This document shows positions 7,207-13,103 of a stretch of DNA of 13,103 nt, piece after piece. The stretch lies in assembly GCA_002366675.1 (NCBI GenBank), contig DFBO01000262.1, positions 1 through 13,103 on the forward strand, in the 5' to 3' direction. The DNA comes from Flavobacteriaceae bacterium UBA3078. GTDB lineage: Bacteria > Bacteroidota > Bacteroidia > Flavobacteriales > Flavobacteriaceae. A model generated the notes under the pieces. That model worked only from the letters and a program-made list of their open reading frames with translations. It was not told where the DNA came from and did not search any database. Within the stretch, counting starts at the first letter, position 1, and each line of letters starts with the position of its first letter. The translations under genes were made by a program, and so were the position numbers.

Positions 7207-7912
7207 ATTTTAAAGTGGTTAATTCTATGCTAGAAACAATTTCGTAAGGTTCTTTTTGGTATTCGAAAATTCTAGCATCTAAATTCCCATGAAGAGTTAT
7301 TGAATTCCCTGTAACTCTTAGCCAGCTACCTTCTCTAAGTCCAACAACTGGTTGAGTGTTAAATTGATGAAACTCCTTAATTCTTGTTTCTCTAGTTTCT
7401 CCCATGTGTTTGTTATTTGGAATAGGATCTAAATAATGTGGATTAATATTGAAAGGAACTAAAGCTAGAGCCTTAAAACTTGGTGGATAAACTATAGGCA
7501 TATCGTTAGTCGTGTTTATTGTTAAACCACAAATATTACTACCAGCACTTGTGCCTAAATATGGCGTTCCGTTTTTTATAACCTCTCTTAGAATTTCTAT
7601 TAGTTGATTTTTATACAGTTGGTATAACAAAACAAAGGTGTTTCCTCCTCCTGTAAATATAGCTTCAGCTTTATTGATGGCTTCAACTGGATTTTCAAAT
7701 TCATGAATCCCTTTCACATGTTTGTCGATTTTTTTAAAAGTGTTTTTCACTTTTTCAGTATAATCATCGTGTGAAATACCACTTGGTCTAGCATAAGGAA
7801 TAAAAATAATGGTATCTACACCTTTAAAAAACACAGCTAATTCATCTAATAAATACTCCAAATAACCACTGCCATGAATTGTTGATGTACTTGCTATAAT
7901 TAAGTTTTTCAT
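7205..7912 (-). CDS. pepE: Peptidase E, alpha-aspartyl dipeptidase (S51 family)
   Basis: Cytoplasmic serine peptidase that cleaves Asp-X dipeptides. The fold is class I glutamine amidotransferase-like. FTGGGNTFVLL (86-96) is the conserved glycine loop and GTSAGSN (120-126) is the nucleophile elbow with S122. D137 in NDMP and H159 in NPHY fall at the spacing of the S. enterica PepE triad (S120, D135, H157), shifted by two. At 235 aa the length is normal. The 3' end meets the tRNA-Gly terminator, so the two transcripts converge. Upstream, TAAATTTA (7929-7936, a palindrome, one mismatch to TAnnTTTG) ends 17 bases before the ATG and is a weak promoter candidate. Confidence 0.95.
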   Translation of the reverse strand: MKNLIIASTSTIHGSGYLEYLLDELAVFFKGVDTIIFIPYARPSGISHDDYTEKVKNTFKKIDKHVKGIHEFENPVEAINKAEAIFTGGGNTFVLLYQLYKNQLIEILREVIKNGTPYLGTSAGSNICGLTINTTNDMPIVYPPSFKALALVPFNINPHYLDPIPNNKHMGETRETRIKEFHQFNTQPVVGLREGSWLRVTGNSITLHGNLDARIFEYQKEPYEIVSSIELTTLK

Positions 7913-8008
7913 TTACATTAATTTGTTGTAAATTTAAGTAAACACAGTTATTTAGAAAAGTTTTAGGTTTTTGTGTTACAATTTACTAACCCTCAATATA
8001 CTAATGCT

Positions 8009-8833
8009 ATGAAAAAAATATTATCTCTATTCGTCTTTTACATGTTTATCACCTTTAGTGTGGCTCAAAATGATAACGGAGTAGAAATCTCAGGAAAAGT
8101 CATTGTTGATGCTAACGATATAGAAGGACTAACTGTAACAGATAAAACGTCCAAGAGAATTGTAGTAACAAATATGAATGGGGAGTTTAAAATTTTTGTT
8201 GCTTTAAACGATAAAATTGAGATTTCTGCTTTACAATTTGAAACTGTCTACCTTGTTATAAATGAAGAGGTTATTGCTTCAAGACAATTAACGGTTTTTC
8301 TATATGAACGACTTAATAGGTTAGATGAAGTTGTAATATTACCTTTTAACCTTACTGGAGATTTAGCTTCCGATTTAAATAAAGTAAGAACCTTTAATCC
8401 GAAATTAGAATCTGTTTATTTTGGTGAAATTAATTTAGAAGATAATTCAGATATAGATGGTAATCCAAATGAAGAAATTTATTATGAAAAAGTTGAAAAC
8501 ACCATTTTAAATCAAGATAAGTTTTATAATGGAGTAGATTTTGTAAAAATTACAAATTGGTTAATAAAGCCCTTATTTAAATCTAATGAGAAGACTTATT
8601 TAGCAAAAGATGATTTAAACTCAAATTACATAGTTTTAAGAGAAACATATACAAAAGATTTTATTAGCTCAAGTTTTAATATTCCTAAAGATGAGGTAGA
8701 GGATTTCATTGTTTTTGCTGAAGCTAATAATACAGATTTAGCACTTTATGAAAACGGTAAGGATATTGAGTTGATAGAATATTTGGTAAATCAGAGTAAG
8801 TTGTATTTAGATAGTAAAACGGAAAAAAATTAG
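8009..8833 (+). CDS. Secreted CarboxypepD_reg-like domain protein, first of two paralogues, 274 aa
   Basis: Function unknown. Residues 1-19 form a signal peptide (MKKILSLFVF onward, cleavage likely near AQ-ND). Residues about 25-100 form a CarboxypepD_reg-like beta-sandwich (EISGKV, then TNMNGEFKI) of the kind found before the plug of SusC/TonB-dependent receptors. LDEVVI (105-110) resembles the TonB box that follows this domain in receptors, but then comes LTGDL (115-119) and a short alpha-rich C-terminus instead of plug and barrel. The frame is open to a GTG at 7973, but the ATG at 8009 starts the signal peptide exactly, so it is preferred. The next gene is a divergent paralogue with the same layout. 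Possible roles are envelope assembly or surface adhesion; this is speculation. Confidence 0.8.
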   Translation: MKKILSLFVFYMFITFSVAQNDNGVEISGKVIVDANDIEGLTVTDKTSKRIVVTNMNGEFKIFVALNDKIEISALQFETVYLVINEEVIASRQLTVFLYERLNRLDEVVILPFNLTGDLASDLNKVRTFNPKLESVYFGEINLEDNSDIDGNPNEEIYYEKVENTILNQDKFYNGVDFVKITNWLIKPLFKSNEKTYLAKDDLNSNYIVLRETYTKDFISSSFNIPKDEVEDFIVFAEANNTDLALYENGKDIELIEYLVNQSKLYLDSKTEKN

Positions 8834-8884
8834 TTTCAGATTTTATTGAGCAATTTATTTAGAGTAGGATCAAAAATAGGTTTA

Positions 8885-8906
8885 ACAAAAGTTTAATTGC
8901 TTTTGT
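8885..8906 (+). terminator. Weak AT-rich hairpin after the first paralogue
   Basis: ACAAAAG (8885-8891) pairs perfectly with CTTTTGT (8900-8906) around an 8-base loop, and TATTTATTTT follows. The stem has only two G-C pairs. It sits about 50 bases after the stop codon. It could attenuate read-through into the second paralogue, but chance is not excluded. Confidence 0.3.
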
Positions 8907-8956
8907 ATTTATTTTAAGATTTGAATTGGTTTCTTTATCAGGTTAAAATCAACCAA

Positions 8957-9712
8957 TTGAAATATTTAATTTCTTACTTACTTTTATTGTTTTGCTATCA
9001 AACAGTACAATCGCAAACTATAGAAATTACTGGAAAAGTTACTACCTCTCTTGATGCAGAAAACATTCATGTAATCAATAAAACAGCTCAGGTTTTTACA
9101 ACTACAAATGCCTTTGGGTCTTTTAAAATTTCTGCAAAACTAAATGATACATTACAGTTTACTTCAATTCAGCACAAATTAAATGAAGTTGTTATAGATG
9201 CAAGTATTCTTATTGAAAAGGAACTAGAGGTTCATCTGGAAGAACTCACTTACACTTTAGATGAAGTCGTAGTAGGTAGAATGCTAACAGGAGATTTGTT
9301 ATTAGACGCCTCTCGAGTTGAAGGTGAGCCCGTTACTGCTAAAAAGCTAGGTATTCCAAGCTATCAAGGCAAGCTAAAAACTCAAAGTGAAAGAAAACTA
9401 AATGAAGCAACAACAGGAGGAGGATTTATCCCTTTATTCCCAATTATTAATGCCATTACGGGAAGGACGAAGCAATTAAAAAATCAAATTAAATTAGAAA
9501 GAAAAGACGAATTGTTGTACGATATTAGGAAGAGATTAGAAAAAGATTTGTTTTCTATTGATGATCTCTCAAAAAACTTAAGAACCGATTTTTTCTACTT
9601 TTGTTCAGAAGACGAAAACTTTATTTTAAGGTGTAAAAATAAAAGCGATTTGGAAGTTTTGGAGTTTCTAAGAGAAAAACTCATTCAATATAAAAGCAAT
9701 TTAAAAAAATAA
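8957..9712 (+). CDS. Secreted CarboxypepD_reg-like domain protein, second paralogue, TTG start, 251 aa
   Basis: Function unknown. With the TTG at 8957 as start, residues 1-19 make a clean signal peptide (MKYLISYLLLLFCYQTVQS). Then comes a CarboxypepD_reg-like domain (about 22-98, EITGKV and TTNAFGSFKIS), LDEVVV (101-106) and LTGDL (110-114), at nearly the same positions as in the upstream gene. The middle differs: it has GGGFIPLFPIINAITGRTKQLK (155-176), absent from the neighbour. The C-terminal 50 residues align again (FFYFC, LEVLEFLREKLIQY). No ATG exists in the signal-peptide region. A TTG at 8921 would add twelve residues before the signal peptide and lies next to a stop (8915-8917), so 8957 is preferred. 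No TonB-receptor barrel is present. Confidence 0.78.
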   Translation: MKYLISYLLLLFCYQTVQSQTIEITGKVTTSLDAENIHVINKTAQVFTTTNAFGSFKISAKLNDTLQFTSIQHKLNEVVIDASILIEKELEVHLEELTYTLDEVVVGRMLTGDLLLDASRVEGEPVTAKKLGIPSYQGKLKTQSERKLNEATTGGGFIPLFPIINAITGRTKQLKNQIKLERKDELLYDIRKRLEKDLFSIDDLSKNLRTDFFYFCSEDENFILRCKNKSDLEVLEFLREKLIQYKSNLKK

Positions 9713-9750
9713 AACTTTTACATGGAACACTTTTTGAATATACAATTAAG

Positions 9751-9758
9751 TAGTTTTG
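9751..9758 (+). promoter_or_regulatory. Bacteroidetes -7 promoter box for the DUF6702-like gene
   Basis: TAGTTTTG matches TAnnTTTG and ends 19 bases before the ATG at 9777, as at the CoA-transferase gene. TTTTTG at 9731-9736 is a good -33 sequence, but the gap of 14 bases is shorter than usual. Confidence 0.65.
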
Positions 9759-9776
9759 TTTAATTAATCTATTGTC

Positions 9777-10280
9777 ATGAAAATTATTAAAATAGTATTA
9801 CTATTTCTTGTTTTGTCTTTAATCTCTTTTACTGCAATTCATAAATATTATGTAAGCGTTACTGAAGTAGAGTATGTTAAAGAGAAAAAATCTGTTCAGA
9901 TAATTTCAAGAATTTTTATTGAAGATTTAGAAGATGTTATCCAACTTCGTTATAATGAAGACTTGAGAATTGAAAAAGAAAATGAAGTTCCTGAAATTGA
10001 TTTTTTTATAGAAAAATATTTAAAAGCCAAGCTTATTATTAATATTAATGGTGAAGAAAAATTAGTTAATTATCTAGGTAAAGAATTTGATAACGACATT
10101 GTTATCTGCTATCTAGAAATAGAAGGTGTAGATAAAATACAATCTTTAGAAATTCAAAATCAAGTGTTATTTGATTTATATGCTGAACAACAGAATATTG
10201 TAAGAACAAAAGTAAATTCAGAAAACAAAAGCTTTATCCTTATTAAAGAAAATGATAAAGGTTTGTTAAACTTTAAATAA
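9777..10280 (+). CDS. Exported DUF6702-like protein, 167 aa
   Basis: Function unknown. Residues 1-20 form a hydrophobic signal peptide (MKIIKIVLLFLVLSLISFTA). The mature part begins IHKYYVSVTEVEY, the hallmark start of the DUF6702 family in Flavobacteria, and continues as a beta-rich domain (KSVQIISRIFIEDLEDVI, then KLIININGEE and IVICYLEIEG). No cysteines after the signal, no metal motif and no membrane segment are seen apart from the signal. It would be periplasmic or outer-membrane associated. It has its own promoter box and precedes the M1 peptidase gene by 154 bases. From memory, members of this family often lie near M1 peptidase genes, which would need checking. The family assignment rests on motif recall. 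Confidence 0.75.
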   Translation: MKIIKIVLLFLVLSLISFTAIHKYYVSVTEVEYVKEKKSVQIISRIFIEDLEDVIQLRYNEDLRIEKENEVPEIDFFIEKYLKAKLIININGEEKLVNYLGKEFDNDIVICYLEIEGVDKIQSLEIQNQVLFDLYAEQQNIVRTKVNSENKSFILIKENDKGLLNFK

Positions 10281-10357
10281 AGACAATTATTCCTTAAAAA
10301 ATATCGTTAATTTTCCCTTCAATTTTTTGTAATTCAATTTTAACAATGAAACACCCT

Positions 10358-10414
10358 AGTATAAATTCCATTCTTATATGGAATGATTAAAGGAATGTTC
10401 CGTGAGTATAAATT
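10358..10414 (+). promoter_or_regulatory. Repeat-rich regulatory region upstream of the M1 peptidase gene
   Basis: The 10-mer AGTATAAATT occurs at 10358-10367 and again at 10405-10414. Between them lie a perfect inverted repeat ATTCCAT (10365-10371) / ATGGAAT (10378-10384) and GGAATGTTCC (10392-10401). GGAATG occurs twice with a 12-base period (10380, 10392). No TAnnTTTG box is seen in this 154-base gap, so these may be operator half-sites or an alternative-sigma promoter. Confidence 0.4.
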
Positions 10415-10434
10415 AAAACAATAACAATCAACAC

Positions 10435-12741
10435 ATGAAAACACTAAAGTATCTATTCCTTTCGGTTTTGTTTATTTCAGCAAATTCTTTTGCTCAAGAA
10501 CAAGACCAGCCAGAGCGCAAACCTGGTCATACCAATAGCAATAAATTTAAGCAATTGTATGACGAGTTTTCTACTCCAAATATGTATAGGACAGCTTCTG
10601 GTGCACCAGGACCAGCTTACTATCAACAACAAGCAGATTATAAAATGGATCTTGTTTTAGACGATGAGAACGCTAAAATTTCTGGTTTTGAAACCATTAC
10701 TTATACCAATAATTCTCCAGACCAATTAAAATATCTTTGGGTACAGTTAGATCAGAACATGCGTGCTAAAGACTCTCAAACACCTCTAATAGAAGGAGGA
10801 GGAGTAGCCGAAGCGCAACAAGCTGGAAGATTTGCTTCAGCCTATATGACAGATGGTTTTGATGGTGGATTTAAAATTGAAGAGGTTAAAGATGTAAATG
10901 GAAAAGCTTTGCCACACATGATTAACAATACGATGATGCGTGTTGAGTTACCTAAAGCCTTAGGGAAAGGAGAAAAATTCTCTTTTTCAATTAAATGGTG
11001 GTACAACATTAATGACTATGTAAATATGGGAGGACGCTCTGGTTATGAGTTTTTTCCAAAAGATGGAAATAGAAACTATATCATTGCCCAATTCTTTCCA
11101 AGAATGGCAGTATATAGCGATGTAGAAGGTTGGCAAAATTCACAATTTTGGGGACGTGATGAGTTCGCATTACCTTTTGGAGATTATGAAGTAAATATTA
11201 CTGTTCCTTCAGATCATATTATGGATGCTACTGGTAGATTGACGAACCGTAAAGAGGTTTTCTCAAAAGAGATGATGAATCGTTATGAGCAAGCAAAAAA
11301 ATCTTATGATAAGCCTGTATTAATAGTAACACAAGCAGAAGCTGAAAAGGCTGAGAAAACTCGTTCAACAGGAACTAAGACTTGGAAATTCCATGCTGAA
11401 AATGTACGTGATTTTGGTTTTGCTACATCAAGAAAATATATCTGGGATATGATGGCTGTTAAAATTGGAAACAAAGATGTTATGGCAGTTTCTATGTATC
11501 CTAAAGAAGGTAATCCGTTATGGGAAGAATGGTCTACTTATGCTGTGGCAAGTACTTTAAAATCTTATTCACGTATGACGTTTGATTATCCATATCATAA
11601 AGCCATTTCTGTTCATGCAAAACAACAAGGTATGGAATACCCAATGATTTGCTTTAACTACGGTCGTCCAGATGAAAACGGAAAATATAGCGATAGAACT
11701 AAATACGGAATGATAAGTGTTATTATTCACGAAGTTGGACACAACTATTTCCCAATGATTGTAAATAGCGACGAGCGTCAATGGACATGGATGGACGAAG
11801 GTTTAAACACATTTGTACAATATGTTGCTGAACAAGATTTTGGCGAATGGTATCCAGCTGCATTATCTCCAGGACATGATAAGTATCCATCAAGTCGTGG
11901 ACCAGCTGCTAACATTGTTCCTTATATGGGAGGCGATCAAGATTTTATTGCACCTATTATGACTAAAGGGTTAAACACCTATCAGTTTGGTAACAACGCT
12001 TACGGAAAACCAGGAACTGCACTTAATATTTTACGTGAAACAGTTATGGGAAGAGAGTTATTTGATTATGCCTTTAGAGAGTATTCTAATCGTTGGATGT
12101 TTAAACACCCAACACCTGAAGATTTCTTTAGAACTATGGAAGATGCTTCTGCATTCGATTTAGATTGGTTTTGGAGAGGTTGGTTTTACACAACAGATTA
12201 TGTAGATATTGGAGTTAAAGAGGTAAAGAAATACTATATATCTTCAGAGCCTAACGAGTATGCAAAAATGATGGCTAAACGTTATGGAATGGAATTATCT
12301 GACATGCCACCATTAGTATATATGGTTGAAGAAGGTAGCGACGAGTTTAAAGAAGACATGAAAAATGGTTCTTTATTAGAAAACTCAACACCTCTTAGAG
12401 AGTATGTTATGGATAATTTTACTGAAGCTGAACGCAAAACTATGAAAGAACCTAAATATTTTTATAATGTTACTTTCGAGAAACCAGGAGGATTGGTAAT
12501 GCCAATTATAGTAGAATATACCTATGCTGATGGAACTTCTAAAACAGAAAAGTATCCAGCACAAATTTGGAGAATGAATGATAAAGAAGTTAGTAAATCT
12601 GTTGCTTCAGATAAAGAAATTGTAAAGATAACTGTCGATCCTAAGTTAGAAACTGCAGATGTTGATACATCAAACAATTCATGGCCTAAAGAAATTAAAC
12701 AAAGCGACTTCGATAAATTTAAGAGTGAAGTAAAAGATTAA
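10435..12741 (+). CDS. Exported M1 family zinc metallopeptidase, 768 aa
   Basis: Probable aminopeptidase of the M1 (gluzincin) family acting in the periplasm or at the cell surface. A signal peptide covers residues 1-20, with cleavage predicted after SFA. The N-terminal beta domain (about 65-270) contains KMDLVLDDENAKISGFETI, typical of M1 saddle domains. The catalytic site has H432-E-V-G-H436, and eighteen residues later E455 in WMDEGLNTF, completing HExxH-(18)-E. GMEYPM (399-404) stands where the substrate-binding GxMEN loop is found. Residues about 600-768 form a further beta-rich region. No type IX secretion C-terminal domain or lipobox is evident. A strong terminator follows. The repeat-rich upstream region suggests specific regulation. 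The peptide substrate is unknown. Confidence 0.95.
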   Translation: MKTLKYLFLSVLFISANSFAQEQDQPERKPGHTNSNKFKQLYDEFSTPNMYRTASGAPGPAYYQQQADYKMDLVLDDENAKISGFETITYTNNSPDQLKYLWVQLDQNMRAKDSQTPLIEGGGVAEAQQAGRFASAYMTDGFDGGFKIEEVKDVNGKALPHMINNTMMRVELPKALGKGEKFSFSIKWWYNINDYVNMGGRSGYEFFPKDGNRNYIIAQFFPRMAVYSDVEGWQNSQFWGRDEFALPFGDYEVNITVPSDHIMDATGRLTNRKEVFSKEMMNRYEQAKKSYDKPVLIVTQAEAEKAEKTRSTGTKTWKFHAENVRDFGFATSRKYIWDMMAVKIGNKDVMAVSMYPKEGNPLWEEWSTYAVASTLKSYSRMTFDYPYHKAISVHAKQQGMEYPMICFNYGRPDENGKYSDRTKYGMISVIIHEVGHNYFPMIVNSDERQWTWMDEGLNTFVQYVAEQDFGEWYPAALSPGHDKYPSSRGPAANIVPYMGGDQDFIAPIMTKGLNTYQFGNNAYGKPGTALNILRETVMGRELFDYAFREYSNRWMFKHPTPEDFFRTMEDASAFDLDWFWRGWFYTTDYVDIGVKEVKKYYISSEPNEYAKMMAKRYGMELSDMPPLVYMVEEGSDEFKEDMKNGSLLENSTPLREYVMDNFTEAERKTMKEPKYFYNVTFEKPGGLVMPIIVEYTYADGTSKTEKYPAQIWRMNDKEVSKSVASDKEIVKITVDPKLETADVDTSNNSWPKEIKQSDFDKFKSEVKD

Positions 12742-12756
12742 TTAAAAAATATTTTT

Positions 12757-12790
12757 AAAAAGCCGACTATTTTTATGGTCGGCTTTTTTT
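12757..12790 (+). terminator. Rho-independent terminator of the M1 peptidase gene
   Basis: AAAAAGCCGAC (12757-12767) pairs perfectly with GTCGGCTTTTT (12778-12788) around a 10-base loop, with T continuing to 12790. It begins 15 bases after the stop codon. The A-run on the left would let it also work on the opposite strand. Confidence 0.93.
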
Positions 12791-12810
12791 ATTCTCATCA
12801 ATCAACTCAC

Positions 12811-12818
12811 TATATTTG
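12811..12818 (+). promoter_or_regulatory. Bacteroidetes -7 promoter box for tatA
   Basis: TATATTTG matches TAnnTTTG and is identical to the tRNA-Gly box. Its last base is only 5 bases before the GTG start codon at 12823, so the transcript would begin at or next to the start codon. Confidence 0.6.
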
Positions 12819-12822
12819 CATC

Positions 12823-13103
12823 GTGATACAAGCAGCAACATTTTTATTTATAGGCACTACCGAAATCATGTTTATACTATTTATAGTAGTTATGGTGTTT
12901 GGTGCAGATAAAATTCCAGACATTGCCAAAGGCTTAGGGAAAGGAATGCGCATGCTTAAAGATGCTTCAACAGACATTAAATCTGAAATCACCAAAAGTG
13001 CCGAGAAAAACGGCATTGATACTAGTATAACCAATGATGTTCAAGACGAACTCAATAAAGTAAAAGACGACTTAAAAGATTTTACTGGTTCAGTAAGAAG
13101 AAA
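12823..13103 (+). CDS. tatA: Twin-arginine translocase TatA/TatE family subunit, partial at window end
   Basis: Pore-forming component of the Tat system, which exports folded proteins across the inner membrane. At least 93 residues are visible and the 3' end is cut by the window. GTTEI (11-15) opens the single membrane helix (about 13-26), FGADKIPDIAKGLGKGMR (26-43) is the hinge and amphipathic helix with the conserved FG, and a charged Lys/Asp-rich tail follows. The GTG start is chosen because the next in-frame ATG (12868) would remove the conserved GTTE residues. The -7 box lies 5 bases before it, suggesting leaderless translation. TatA versus TatB cannot be fully separated by eye; the GxxE helix start and short form favour TatA. 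Tat partners are not in the window. Confidence 0.9.
   Translation, partial: MIQAATFLFIGTTEIMFILFIVVMVFGADKIPDIAKGLGKGMRMLKDASTDIKSEITKSAEKNGIDTSITNDVQDELNKVKDDLKDFTGSVRR

Noticed and set aside
7973..8008. GTG start adding 12 residues to the first paralogue
   Set aside because: The extra residues would precede the Lys-Lys start of the signal peptide; the ATG at 8009 fits far better.
8849..8901. AGCAATT / AATTGCT inverted repeat between the paralogues
   Set aside because: Seven-base arms 39 bases apart in AT-rich DNA, overlapping the better local hairpin at 8885-8906; no support for function.
11569..11781. Minus-strand open frame inside the M1 peptidase gene
   Set aside because: It lies opposite the catalytic HEVGH region and is an antisense shadow.
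12810..13034. Open frame on the minus strand opposite tatA
   Set aside because: It is a shadow: the plus strand encodes a clear TatA helix and hinge, and the minus frame resembles no family and begins nowhere near a promoter box.
1..13103. CRISPR array, prophage, toxin-antitoxin or defence system
   Set aside because: No regularly spaced repeats, nuclease, integrase, capsid or small paired genes could be found on either strand.

Overview
The window is AT-rich and looks like chromosomal DNA of a marine-type member of the Flavobacteriaceae (Bacteroidetes). The supporting signs are seven perfect TAnnTTTG boxes (the Bacteroidetes -7 promoter element) upstream of genes, A-rich leaders without clear Shine-Dalgarno sequences, secreted proteins with a CarboxypepD_reg-like domain and a DEVV motif, a DUF6702-like protein, and a short TatA read from GTG. 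Genus cannot be fixed from this window. No phage, insertion sequence, CRISPR array or defence cluster is visible.

Left part (1-6100). A methyltransferase follows methionine aminopeptidase (map) by 6 bases on the minus strand and is probably co-transcribed with it. Divergent from map, a CoA-transferase/acetyl-CoA hydrolase reads rightwards; each has its own -7 box in the shared spacer. Its 3' end faces a small HAD-family phosphatase, with a 160-base spacer holding nested inverted repeats between them. Next on the minus strand come gpmI (cofactor-independent phosphoglycerate mutase) and a membrane-anchored M48 metallopeptidase, each probably expressed separately.

Middle part (6096-7912). A protein made of two fused GNAT acetyltransferase domains reads leftwards. 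A tRNA-Gly(TCC) gene reads rightwards, and its terminator runs into the stop codon of convergent pepE (aspartyl dipeptidase).

Right part (7973-13103), all on the plus strand. Two tandem paralogues of a secreted protein carry a CarboxypepD_reg-like domain and a TonB-box-like DEVV motif but no barrel. They are followed by a DUF6702-like exported protein and a large exported M1 metallopeptidase with a strong terminator. The window ends inside a tatA-like gene. The four exported products, peptidase included, suggest a cell-envelope group, but no joint function can be shown. Most genes are housekeeping. The points most worth a second look are the truncated-receptor-like paralogues, the repeat-rich region upstream of the M1 peptidase, the nested inverted repeat at 3047-3163, and the apparently leaderless tatA.
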